Shown piece by piece: positions 12,314 to 20,119 of a stretch of DNA of 64,000 nucleotides. Position numbers and translations under genes: made by a program. The notes under the pieces were generated by a model that was not told the origin of the DNA, searched no databases, and was given only the letters and a program-made list of their open reading frames with translations. Origin of the DNA: JAHBWV01 sp964588385 (lineage in GTDB: Bacteria > Planctomycetota > Phycisphaerae > Phycisphaerales > UBA1924); contig CAZPPG010000002.1 of the NCBI GenBank assembly GCA_964588385.1, forward strand, positions 58,941 through 122,940, given 5' to 3'. The first letter of the stretch is position 1. Every line of letters starts with the position of its first letter.

Positions 12314-12784
12314 ATGGGAATCGTGAAAGAGTTTCGCGAGTTTGCGCTCAAGGGCAACGTGCTCGACCTGGCCGTTGGCGTGATCATCGGCGGCGCGTTC
12401 GGCAAGATCATCAACTCGATGATCGCGGATGTCATCATGCCGATCGTGAGCATCCCGGGAAGAGCCGATTTTTCCAACCTGTACCTGCCGCTCAACGCAA
12501 AGGCCAAGTCCGGCATTGAGGCCGCGCAGGCCGCGCTGCCCTCCGGCCAGGTGCTCGCGCTCGCCGACGCGCGGACGCACGGCCCGGTGTTCGCGTACGG
12601 CTCGTTCATCACCGAGACGATCAACTTCGTCATCCTTGCGTTCTGCGTCTTCATCATGATCAAGATCTTCAACACCGCCCGCAAGCGGTTCGAGGCGGAG
12701 AAGCCCGCGCCGGTTCCCGCCGGCCCGACCAAGGAAGAGACGCTGCTCACCGAGATCCGCGACATCCTCGCCAAGCGAGGATGA
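12314..12784 (+). CDS. mscL: Large-conductance mechanosensitive channel MscL
   Basis: 156 aa, a little longer than E. coli MscL (136). The N-terminus MGIVKEFREFALKGNVLDLA and TM1 (VGVIIGGAFGKIINSMIADVIMP) match the family closely. A periplasmic loop of about 55 residues follows, then TM2 (ETINFVILAFCVFIMIKIFN) and the charged C-terminal helix (EETLLTEIRDILAKR). The start at ATG 12314 is fixed by GGAGGT at 12303-12308. The channel is homopentameric in the inner membrane and releases solutes on osmotic downshock. Confidence 0.97.
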   Translation: MGIVKEFREFALKGNVLDLAVGVIIGGAFGKIINSMIADVIMPIVSIPGRADFSNLYLPLNAKAKSGIEAAQAALPSGQVLALADARTHGPVFAYGSFITETINFVILAFCVFIMIKIFNTARKRFEAEKPAPVPAGPTKEETLLTEIRDILAKRG

Positions 12785-12832
12785 CCGAGCGCTGGGTCGC
12801 TTCATCGGCGACTCAATCAACACATTTGCTGC

Positions 12833-12871
12833 CAAAGAAAGCGGGCCGGAGACAAGGCGTCTCCGGCCCGC
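12833..12871 (-). terminator. Strong terminator after the 12922-13746 gene
   Basis: A perfect 13-bp stem (12841-12853 with 12859-12871) with a 5-base loop. On the minus strand it is followed by TTTCTTT. It may also slow transcription leaving mscL from the other side, although no T tract follows on the plus strand. Confidence 0.88.
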
Positions 12872-12921
12872 GTGCTGTTCACTGTCGACCCAGTTCGAAG
12901 GGCGTTCCCGTCCTTCACGGC

Positions 12922-13746
12922 TCAACGACGACGGCGTCCGATTCCAGCCGTTGCCAGCCCGAGAAGGCCGAGCGCGCCGGGAGCAGGAATGAACGTCGCG
13001 GCCGAGAACGTGCCGCTGCCGGTGAAGGGCGAAGGCAGCGTACCGATCTGGGTGCCCGACTCGATGTCGTACACGTAGAAGTTGGCCTGCGACGTCAGAG
13101 GTCCATCGGACACAAAGTACGCCAGGCCGTTGTGGACGCCGAGCGCATCCAGGTCCGTCTCGGATCCGGGGTACGCGGCGATGAACGAGGTGGTCTGCCC
13201 GGCCACATCGATCTCATACAGTCCGCGCACACCGCCGGCCGGAGCCGAGTCGCTGAGGCCGTAGAGCGTGCCGGTGGTCGCGTCGACATCGAGCCCGCCG
13301 AAGTCGAAGCTGCTGTTGTAGACGTACTCCTGCGTCGACACGCCGGTGACCGGATCGATCTCGTACACCGCTTCGGTCGAGATGTTGCGGGTGCCCAGCA
13401 GCATGCCGTCGCGGAACGCCAGGCCGACGTAGTTGACGGAGCCTCCGTTGTACGTCATGGCGCCGATAAGTGTCGGCGTGAGCGACATGCTCATCGGAGA
13501 GCTGTACAGGTTGCCGCCGCTGTTCCAGTAGAGCGTGTTGGTCGCGCCGTCATACGCCATGCCCCAGGGTTTGGCCTCGGCCGTCGTCGAGGTGTAGATC
13601 GCCGTGGCAACGCCGGTGCCGATGTCGATGTGGTAGATGCTCGCCGAGCCGGACTGGTCGTTGCCGACGATCAACTGACCCTGCGCTGCCAAGCCTGTCA
13701 TGGCCGCCGTTGCCAAGCACGCGGTCATTGTGGTCACTCGCATCAT
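12922..13746 (-). CDS. Secreted beta-propeller-like protein with PAPGA/Arg tag
   Basis: 274 aa. The start ATG 13746 has GGGAGA upstream; the longer in-frame start at 13806 gives no signal peptide. The signal peptide is MMRVTTMTACLATAAMTGLAA. The mature part consists of repeated strands with Gly-Leu/Tyr-Asp/Ile-Asp motifs (SIYHIDIGTG, VYEIDPVTG, GLYEIDVAGQ, FYVYDIESGTQ), as in YncE or NHL-type propellers. The C-terminus is IPAPGALGLLGLATAG plus IG and four Arg. It is probably exported and tag-processed. Function unknown. Confidence 0.83.
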   Translation of the reverse strand: MMRVTTMTACLATAAMTGLAAQGQLIVGNDQSGSASIYHIDIGTGVATAIYTSTTAEAKPWGMAYDGATNTLYWNSGGNLYSSPMSMSLTPTLIGAMTYNGGSVNYVGLAFRDGMLLGTRNISTEAVYEIDPVTGVSTQEYVYNSSFDFGGLDVDATTGTLYGLSDSAPAGGVRGLYEIDVAGQTTSFIAAYPGSETDLDALGVHNGLAYFVSDGPLTSQANFYVYDIESGTQIGTLPSPFTGSGTFSAATFIPAPGALGLLGLATAGIGRRRR

Positions 13747-14039
13747 GATTCTCCCAATAGTTGTGTCCTTACCGACAAAAGTGCGGACAGGCAGACCGCC
13801 GTCCACACACGATTGCGGCCACGCGAGAACCCAGACAGCGTTCGTTCGTTGGTCGCAGCACCCGCAGCCGACGCGAGTTGCAGGAAGTGATGGTACTGGA
13901 ATGAGTCAGGTCATCAAAGGGATTTTCCGCAGACTCTCGCCGAGCGAGCCGGATGTTCGGTGTCTGTCCACGAGCATGCTGCGCTGTTCGGGACACTCGA
14001 CCGATGCGTGCGAGAACCCTGCGGACCCTTGCCGCGCGA
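13747..14039. other. Intergenic region, no gene seen
   Basis: Short overlapping frames exist here on both strands, but none has a ribosome site or a recognisable protein. The stretch presumably includes the promoter of the minus-strand gene starting at 13746. Confidence 0.5.
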
Positions 14040-14295
14040 TCAGGCCGTGCCGTGAGCAGCCAGCATCGCGCTCGTGCCGCGGATCAGACGCGTGAGGACA
14101 TAGATCCGGAATGCGCAGGCCAGCGGCGGATACCAGAGTGCGGCGGTCAGAAAGATCCAAGGTGGTTCACCTCGGGCGCTCGAGGCAAAGCCCATCCGTC
14201 GCGAGTCCGACGAGGTCGTACCGGCAACTCAGGCACCGGATCGTGTGCGGCACAGTCTCGGGAATGGACGTCGGAAGTGGGGGAGGCGTGAGCAC
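14040..14295 (-). pseudogene. Probable broken zinc-ribbon small membrane protein
   Basis: Two overlapping minus-strand frames together look like one small gene. Frame A (GTG 14295 to TGA 14167) encodes a 42-aa piece with RCLSCRYDLVGLATDGLC, the first half of the CxxCxYDLxGL...CPECG zinc ribbon used by other proteins here; the second Cys pair is replaced by CLERPR and then a stop. Frame B (ATG 14195 to TGA 14040) encodes one hydrophobic helix (WIFLTAALWYPPLACAFRIYV) and a basic tail. A shift near 14185-14195 would join them. It starts 12 bases after the stop of the upstream 14308-15711 gene, suggesting a former operon. It could be a sequencing error or two chance frames. Confidence 0.4.
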
Positions 14296-14307
14296 GCGTC
14301 CGGCAGA

Positions 14308-15711
14308 TTATCGAGTGTCGGCCGGATCGTCCTCAGATTCTTCCTGCGCCTCGTCTTCCCCGTCCTCAACGGGAGCGCGAAGGGAGATGGACTTGAAGCA
14401 CCGCTCCGCCCATTCGCGGTCCGCCTCGTCGCTGTACATGAGCGTGCAATAGAGGAACGCGCCGGGGACGGCGACGATGCCCTGGGTCAGGAACGTCGGG
14501 CCCTCATCTTCTTCATCGCCGGGCTGCGTGTCCGAGGCGTCCGCCGGGGCGACGCGGTGTCGGGCCCGCCCCACGGACTCTTCCCCGGCGAAGCTGAAGG
14601 GCTCGCCGACTTCCTCGCCCTCGAACTCCGACATGAAGGGTTCCCACGCGTCGTCCAGCATCTCCTGTGACGTCAGCACCGCGCCCGCACTGTTCGGGTT
14701 CGCAGAGAAGGGCGTGATGTGGATGGAGCACGCGCCGCCCGCGGCCATCCACGCCTCGTCCGTGAGCATGTGCGTGAGTTCGCCGGGAACAGTGATCGAA
14801 GCGCCGAAGGGAAGCAGGATGGTGACCTCATGGCGGCGATAGCCGATCGGCTCGTCCGGCTCAGGAATGGCGCTCGAGCGCGCATCGACAATCGGCGCGA
14901 TCGCGCGGTCGTCGTCGGCGATCTCAAGAAGCTCCTGCCACTCATGCCAGGGGTAGTCCAGATCGGCATCGAGCTCGTGCGCGGCTTCCAGCAGATCGAG
15001 CGCCTGCATCATGGCGCGGTGGGGAGGGCCCTCGGCGTCGGGCGCATCGTCCGGATCGACTGGTCGCCAGACGACGCCGCACCACATCAAGGATTTGGCG
15101 GCAGCCAATATCGTCGAGGCGTCGGGCGCGGCGTCCATCCACGGCATCCACGCGCCGGCGGCCTCGTCGGAGCCGGCGCGGAGCTTCATGTCGGTGAAGC
15201 TGACCGGGCCGAAGGGCGTGATGTACGGCGCGGGGTACGCGAAGTACTCCCCCATGCCCATGCAGACGGCGATTCCCGAGTTGCCTTCAACCGGTTCGCG
15301 CGTGATGGAGGTTGCGAGGCCGCGCGACCAGCCGATGAACTCCTTGCGGACGCGCGCGTCGTTCTTGGACTGATAGAAGTCGGTGTCGTCGGAGACCTCG
15401 GACCACTGCACACCGAGCTGCTTCTGGATCCCCTCGATAAGGACGGCGACGAGCATGTGGTAGCCCGCGCCGATGGGGGTGGTCGTGGCCTCGAACTCGA
15501 CCGTGCCGTCCTCGGCGAGGGCGATGGAGGCCTCCGCCGCGCTCGGGAAGAGCTGGAGCAGGGCGTGATCTTCGGCGATGCGCGCGCCGGAGAAGAAGGG
15601 TGCGAAGAGCTCTGCCGCGAGGTCCGCGACGGACTCGAAGAACCGGACAGGGTTCTTGAGTGCGGCGTGGTTGCGGGGAAGCGTGCCGGTTGCGGTGATG
15701 CCGATGCTCAT
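14308..15711 (-). CDS. Hypothetical acidic protein, 467 aa
   Basis: I do not recognise this protein. It is soluble, without signal or membrane helices, and strongly acidic at its C-terminus (DGEDEAQEESEDDPADTR). It contains a DUF4261-like feel in the middle (MWCGVVWRPVD, MMQALDLLEAAHELDADLDYPWHEWQ), but this is only a resemblance. Coding character is good along its length. The possible broken zinc-ribbon gene follows 12 bases downstream on the same strand, and the aldehyde dehydrogenase gene lies upstream on the same strand, ending at 15769. Confidence 0.75.
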   Translation of the reverse strand: MSIGITATGTLPRNHAALKNPVRFFESVADLAAELFAPFFSGARIAEDHALLQLFPSAAEASIALAEDGTVEFEATTTPIGAGYHMLVAVLIEGIQKQLGVQWSEVSDDTDFYQSKNDARVRKEFIGWSRGLATSITREPVEGNSGIAVCMGMGEYFAYPAPYITPFGPVSFTDMKLRAGSDEAAGAWMPWMDAAPDASTILAAAKSLMWCGVVWRPVDPDDAPDAEGPPHRAMMQALDLLEAAHELDADLDYPWHEWQELLEIADDDRAIAPIVDARSSAIPEPDEPIGYRRHEVTILLPFGASITVPGELTHMLTDEAWMAAGGACSIHITPFSANPNSAGAVLTSQEMLDDAWEPFMSEFEGEEVGEPFSFAGEESVGRARHRVAPADASDTQPGDEEDEGPTFLTQGIVAVPGAFLYCTLMYSDEADREWAERCFKSISLRAPVEDGEDEAQEESEDDPADTR

Positions 15712-15768
15712 GGTGGCGAGTGTAGGGGCGGAGATCGCGTCGGCTGGCGTCCGCAGCAGCGCAATCGG

Positions 15769-17391
15769 TCAATCGATCGAGACATACGCCCGCAGGCCCT
15801 GCATGCCGCCTTCGCGACCAAAGCCGGATTCCTTGTACCCGCCGAAGGGGCTGGCGGGGTCGAAGCGGTTGTAGGTGTTGCACCAGACGACCCCCGCGCG
15901 GAGCTTGGATGCGATCTGGAAGATCTTCGAGCCCTTGTCGGTCCAGATTCCAGCGGCGAGTCCGTAGGGTGTGTTGTTGGCGCGGGTGAGAGCTTCCTCC
16001 GGCGTGCGGAAGGACATGACGGCAAGGACCGGGCCGAAGATCTCCTCGCGTGCGATCGTGTGGCTCGGCTGGACGTCTGTAAAGAACGACGGGCGGCAGT
16101 AGTAACCCTTCGAGGGAAGCGGCGAGCCGTTCACCTCGTGGAAGGTCGCGCCCTCGCTCTTGCCGGATTCGACGTACCGATTAATGATCGAGAGTTGTTG
16201 CGCACTGTTGATGGCGCCGATGTCGGTGTTCTTGTCCAGCGGGTCGCCGACGCGCAGCGACTTCAGGCGATGGGCGAGCTTCTTCCGCACGGTGTCGAGG
16301 ATGGATTCCTGCACGAAGAGGCGCGAGCCGGCGCAGCAGACGTGGCCCTGATTGAAGTAGATTCCTTCGATGATGCCCTCGATGGCCTGGTCGATGCTGG
16401 CATCCTCGAAGATGATGTTCGGCGACTTGCCGCCGAGTTCAAGAGTGAGGCGTTTGCTCGTGCCGGCGACGGCCTTGGCGATGCGCTTACCAACCTCGGT
16501 GGAGCCGGTGAAGGCGATCTTGTGGATGCCGGGGTGATCGACGATCGCGGCGCCGGTGCGGCCCTCACCGGTGACGATGTTGACGACGCCGTGCGGCAGG
16601 CCGATCTCCTCGAAGATCTCGGCCAGGCGGAGTGCGGTGAGTGAGGTCGTTTCGGCGGGTTTGAGGACGACGGTGTTGCCGCACGCGAGCGCGGGGGCGA
16701 GCTTCCACGCCGCCATCAGCAGCGGGAAGTTCCAGGGGATGATCTGGCCGCACACGCCGACTGGGCGCGGCGTGCGTCCCGCAAAGGCATAGGTCAGTTT
16801 GTCCGCCCAGCCCGCGTGATAGAAGAAGTGAGCCGCGGCGAGCGGGATGTCGATATCGCGTGATTCCTTGATCGTCTTGCCGCCGTCCATGGTTTCGAGG
16901 ACGGCGAGTTCGCGGGCGCGTTCCTGGATGCGGCGTGCGATGCGGTAGAGATACTTGCCGCGTTCCTTGCCCGAGAGCGAGGCCCACGCTGGGAGCGCAT
17001 CCGTGGCGGCGGCGACGGCGGTGTCGACATCGCGGGCGGAGCCCTGCGCTATCTGGCTGAGGACCTTCTCGTTGCCGGGGTTGATGGTGGGGAAGCGCGC
17101 GCCGTCGGATGGCTCGACGAAGCGTCCGTTGATGAAGTGGCCGTAACTGGGCTTGATGTCGACCTTCACGGACTCCGGAGCGGGGGCGTAGTCCCAGCCC
17201 TTGGACGTGGACTTGGTTGGAGCGTTGATGTGGAGCTTGGATTGGGGCTTGGTCTTGGATGTGCGGGCCACGCCGTTACCGAGGTGGCCGTTGGAGCTGG
17301 CGCGAGCCGCGGGCTTGGTCTTGGACTTGGCGTTGGCCTTGGAGGTAGCGGCTCTGGTGGGCATGGGTGGCCTCGGGTTTGAGTGTGACAT
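15769..17391 (-). CDS. NAD(P)-dependent aldehyde dehydrogenase with Lys/Ala-rich N-terminal extension
   Basis: About 540 aa. The core is a clear aldehyde dehydrogenase superfamily enzyme. Visible motifs are the cofactor site PWNFPLLMAAWKLAPALACG, FTGSTEVGKRIAKA, the general-base Glu in LELGGKSPNIIF, the catalytic Cys in FNQGHVCCAGSRLFV, and the C-terminal EEIFGPV and ASPFGGYKESGFGRE. It oxidises an aldehyde to the acid; the substrate is unknown. The first 60 or so residues are an unusual Lys/Ser/Thr/Ala-rich tail (SKANAKSKTKPAARASS) not part of the fold. The start is uncertain between ATG 17391 and ATG 17364; neither has a strong ribosome site. Confidence 0.93.
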   Translation of the reverse strand: MSHSNPRPPMPTRAATSKANAKSKTKPAARASSNGHLGNGVARTSKTKPQSKLHINAPTKSTSKGWDYAPAPESVKVDIKPSYGHFINGRFVEPSDGARFPTINPGNEKVLSQIAQGSARDVDTAVAAATDALPAWASLSGKERGKYLYRIARRIQERARELAVLETMDGGKTIKESRDIDIPLAAAHFFYHAGWADKLTYAFAGRTPRPVGVCGQIIPWNFPLLMAAWKLAPALACGNTVVLKPAETTSLTALRLAEIFEEIGLPHGVVNIVTGEGRTGAAIVDHPGIHKIAFTGSTEVGKRIAKAVAGTSKRLTLELGGKSPNIIFEDASIDQAIEGIIEGIYFNQGHVCCAGSRLFVQESILDTVRKKLAHRLKSLRVGDPLDKNTDIGAINSAQQLSIINRYVESGKSEGATFHEVNGSPLPSKGYYCRPSFFTDVQPSHTIAREEIFGPVLAVMSFRTPEEALTRANNTPYGLAAGIWTDKGSKIFQIASKLRAGVVWCNTYNRFDPASPFGGYKESGFGREGGMQGLRAYVSID

Positions 17392-17514
17392 TGTAGAGAG
17401 AGAGCAACGGGAGCGCGTCGGCGCGTGAAGCGGTGCGGGTTGTGAGGATTGCCGGGGGCCCGCCCCGTGGTATTGGCAGGGAGCGTGAATCCGGGGCCGG
17501 ATCGTGCCGTTCTG

Positions 17515-18243
17515 ATGGACATGAATGCGCGCACGAAAAAGGGCGGATCGAGCCCCAGGCGGCACGAGCGGCACCTGACCGAGGGGTTGACCTGCGTCTC
17601 GGGCGAGGTGCTGGACCTTTCGTCCGGTGGGATGCGGGTGCGGTCGGCGGAGCGGCCTCCGGTGAAGGCGGGGGGCGAGTCGGCGTTCACGTTGCGGGTG
17701 GGGACCAAGACGCTGACGGTGCAGGGAAGGGTGGCTTGGATCAAGCGGGCGTCGCTGCTGGGCGGGCCGTTCGAGTACGGCGTGCAGTTTGTGGGCGTGT
17801 CGAGCGCGGTCGCGAAGGTGATCGGGCAGATTGCGATGTATGGGTTCGTGGGCAGCGGGAGCGATGCGGGGAGTTCGGCTCCGCGGCAATCGGCGTGGAC
17901 GCCCGAGGGGCAGGGAACGGCCACACCTTCAGCGAATGGCTCAGCAAGCGGGGGGGGGGCGAACGCCACGGGCGCAGGACCGCAAGGGCCCGCGCGTCCG
18001 AAAGTGGTTGTGACGGCGGACCTGCCTTGCTTCTACCAGACGCTCGGCGTCTCGTTCGACGCGACGGAGCAGCAGATCCGCACGGCGTTCCGCCAACTGG
18101 CCAAGATGCTGCACCCGGATGTGTGCAAGGAACCGGACGCGGCGGAGCGATTCGCGTTCATCACGCGCGTGTACGAGGTGCTCAGCGACGAGGAACTGCG
18201 GGCCAAGTACGACGAGGCGATGGCCAAGCGTCGTGCGGCGTGA
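17515..18243 (+). CDS. PilZ domain - DnaJ (J) domain fusion protein
   Basis: About 242 aa from ATG 17515 (GTG 17485 and TTG 17449 are alternatives; no strong ribosome site decides). The N-terminal PilZ domain has both c-di-GMP-binding signatures: RxxxR (R15-R19, RRHER) and DxSxxG (D34-G39, DLSSGG), followed by strands GRVAWIKR and YGVQFVGV. A flexible Gly/Ser/Pro/Ala linker (about residues 115-165) joins a C-terminal J domain (about 174-236): FYQTLGVSFDATEQQIRTAF, the HPD motif at 200-202, then ERFAFITRVYEVLSDEELRAKYDE. J domains stimulate DnaK ATPase. The architecture suggests that c-di-GMP controls recruitment of an Hsp70; this is inference. Confidence 0.88.
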   Translation: MDMNARTKKGGSSPRRHERHLTEGLTCVSGEVLDLSSGGMRVRSAERPPVKAGGESAFTLRVGTKTLTVQGRVAWIKRASLLGGPFEYGVQFVGVSSAVAKVIGQIAMYGFVGSGSDAGSSAPRQSAWTPEGQGTATPSANGSASGGGANATGAGPQGPARPKVVVTADLPCFYQTLGVSFDATEQQIRTAFRQLAKMLHPDVCKEPDAAERFAFITRVYEVLSDEELRAKYDEAMAKRRAA

Positions 18244-18276
18244 TCCGAGGCGGCGCCGCTTCTCCGACGATTTCGA

Positions 18277-18714
18277 TCATGACACAGAGGCGTCGCGTTC
18301 ATCTGTCTGACCGGGCAGTGATCGTTGCAGGCGATCAACTTCGTCGATGATCCGAGCGAACCGCTCCCCGAAGGCCGTCAGGCGGTACTCGACATGCGCA
18401 GGGCGAGCGGCGATCTCGTGCCGCTCGATGATGCCGAATCTCAGGAGCTTTGCCAGACGCTCAGAGAGGACCTTGTGCGTCAATCCAGGGGCGGAGCGTT
18501 CCAGCGTGCCGGGTCGAACGTTGCCGGCGCGGATCTGGGCGAGCACGTGCAACGACCACTTGCAGCCGACAACCGACTCGACCATCTCGGCGACCGCGGG
18601 AGCCGGCTCGCTGCTCGCCGTCGCGGTCCGGATCTGAGCGGGCTCGGTCGCGGCCTGAATCCTGCGCGCACGAGGGCGATTCGGGCGTGGCGATGATGAG
18701 GATTCGGGACGCAC
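18277..18714 (-). CDS. HxlR-family winged-helix transcriptional regulator
   Basis: About 145 aa from a GTG at 18714, chosen because it leaves a promoter-sized gap to the divergent gene; the frame stays open further upstream, so the start is uncertain. The HxlR pattern is clear: VVGCKWSLHVLAQIRAG (usual GGKWTLLIL), LTHKVLSERLAKLLRFGIIE (recognition region) and PAHVEYRLTAFGERF. The N-terminal Cys of the usual CPVxxxL element is Ala here, while GGKW is GCKW, moving the only nearby Cys. The protein probably binds the 84-bp region shared with the thioredoxin-like gene and controls both. Confidence 0.85.
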   Translation of the reverse strand: MRPESSSSPRPNRPRARRIQAATEPAQIRTATASSEPAPAVAEMVESVVGCKWSLHVLAQIRAGNVRPGTLERSAPGLTHKVLSERLAKLLRFGIIERHEIAARPAHVEYRLTAFGERFARIIDEVDRLQRSLPGQTDERDASVS

Positions 18715-18798
18715 CGTTTTGTGCCCTCTTGATGGCTCGCGCGGGGTGGCGATGCTCTCTGGTGATCGCGGCACATGCCGCAGAAAGTGAGCATAGCG

Positions 18799-19035
18799 AT
18801 GAAAGAGCGAGTTCGGTTCTACCACGCGGGGTGTCCGGTGTGCGTTGATGCGGAGCGGTCTCTTGCAGCGGCTCTGGACCCTGCACGCTACGAGGTTGAG
18901 ATCGTCCACCTTGGAGAGAAGAAGGGGCGAGTGGCAGAAGCGCGGGCGGCGGGCGTCAAGTCTGTACCCGCGCTGGTGATGAACGACCGAGCGCTTCACA
19001 TCAACTTTGGTGCGTCGCTTGATGCACTGGCTTGA
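18799..19035 (+). CDS. Small thioredoxin/glutaredoxin-like protein (CPVC)
   Basis: 78 aa from ATG 18799 (86 from ATG 18775). The CxxC active site is C12-P-V-C15 after the first strand (VRFYHAGCPVC), and the cis-Pro loop is SVPALVMND. It is a minimal thioredoxin fold and is probably a cytoplasmic thiol-disulfide protein. It lies divergent to the HxlR gene, and HxlR regulators often sense redox or electrophilic stress, so a link to thiol stress is plausible but inferred. Confidence 0.85.
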   Translation: MKERVRFYHAGCPVCVDAERSLAAALDPARYEVEIVHLGEKKGRVAEARAAGVKSVPALVMNDRALHINFGASLDALA

Positions 19036-19167
19036 TGCCTTTGGTGGTCGGACGACCCACCCGGGCGCGAGGTTCGGGTGGGTTTGCGCGCGTTGTGACG
19101 ACGAGGTACGCAGGAGGAGGAAAGGGTTGCCCGCCGGTGCTGTGCGACCGCTCCCGAGGCCGCGTAT

Positions 19168-20037
19168 TCAGCGATCGGCGGCGGCGCCTTCTGTGCGGGC
19201 CGGGGGTAGGGCGTTCTGGAGCTGCTCTGTCACGAGAGTCCAGGGAATGTCGTCCGGGACGGTGGGGGAGACGGTGTACTCGTACTGACGTTCGCGCGTG
19301 TTCACGGACTTGCTGGTGGCCTGCGTGGTGTCCCACCGGACAGGGAGCGCGGTGGCCGGATCGAAGTAGATGGTGTTGGTGATGGTGAGCTTGTCGGCGC
19401 CATCGCTGACGGCGACGGTCACGGACTCCTGAAAGACGGCGCAGCGGATGCCGCGGATGGTCTGGTCTTCGAGCTGGGTTCCGTTGGTGACACGATCGTG
19501 CCACCAGGTGGCGCGCTCGGTGCGCGGGTCGACCCAGGACTCGGTGAGGGGCGTGATGAGGGCGTCGATCACGGGGTCCAGGATCATGGCGGAGCCGACG
19601 GAGACCTCGCCGTTGACGACGTCGAGCTTGTCGTATTCGGTCATGAGGTTGATGTACTCAAAGTCGTCAACCTCGGGGACGTGGTGCGGGCAGAACTCCT
19701 GGATGCGAGAGCCGACGACGGCGAAGGCGGCAATGAGCGCGTCGTCATAGAAGATTTCGGCGCGGAGTTTCTCGGCGGTCATGTCGCTCCGAACGGCGAT
19801 CTCCTTGCCCTCGTGGGTGATCCACGCGTTGACGCGGAGATAGGCGGGGGAGGTCAGGGCCTTGGTGACGGCTTCGGCAAGGGCGGCGCGCTTGGCATCG
19901 GGCTCCGCGGTCGTGGCGATGGCGGAGATGTGTGCCGCACGCAGAGGAAGTGCGGGGATGGAGGCGCCTGCCGCTGACGCGGTGAGAAGTGCGATGAAGG
20001 GGGCGAGACGTGCGGCGACGAGGGGCGTGTGCGGCAT
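19168..20037 (-). CDS. Exported LolA/DUF2092-like protein (paralogue 1)
   Basis: 289 aa with signal peptide (MPHTPLVAARLAPFIALLTASAAG). The start ATG 20037 is set by GGGAGGT. The mature part (LRVNAWITHEGKEIAVRSDM, KLRAEIFYDDALIAAFAV, TLPVRWDTT-like end TALPVRWDTTQ) alternates strands as in LolA-like or DUF2092 proteins that handle lipidic ligands; this family assignment is tentative. It is a clear paralogue of the gene at 20120-20974, with which it forms a tandem pair transcribed in the order 20974 then 20037. Confidence 0.78.
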   Translation of the reverse strand: MPHTPLVAARLAPFIALLTASAAGASIPALPLRAAHISAIATTAEPDAKRAALAEAVTKALTSPAYLRVNAWITHEGKEIAVRSDMTAEKLRAEIFYDDALIAAFAVVGSRIQEFCPHHVPEVDDFEYINLMTEYDKLDVVNGEVSVGSAMILDPVIDALITPLTESWVDPRTERATWWHDRVTNGTQLEDQTIRGIRCAVFQESVTVAVSDGADKLTITNTIYFDPATALPVRWDTTQATSKSVNTRERQYEYTVSPTVPDDIPWTLVTEQLQNALPPARTEGAAADR

Positions 20038-20119
20038 AAGACCTCCCGATGTGTGCGCCGGGATCCGGCGGGCGTGGGTGTCCCACGGGCGAACGGGAGA
20101 GAGGGTATCAGCGTGCGGC

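Noticed and set aside
10828..12774. 648-codon open frame on the minus strand
   Set aside because: Runs across the transporter, lipoprotein and mscL genes, all of which have clear domains or signals on the plus strand.
13906..14160. 84-codon minus-strand frame between the propeller-like gene and the 14308 gene
   Set aside because: No ribosome site or domain; the other two frames here give the zinc-ribbon and membrane pieces that look more meaningful.
14719..16644. 641-codon open frame on the plus strand opposite the hypothetical and aldehyde dehydrogenase genes
   Set aside because: Antisense shadow of two well-supported minus-strand genes; composition is a mirror of GC-rich codons and no family is recognisable.
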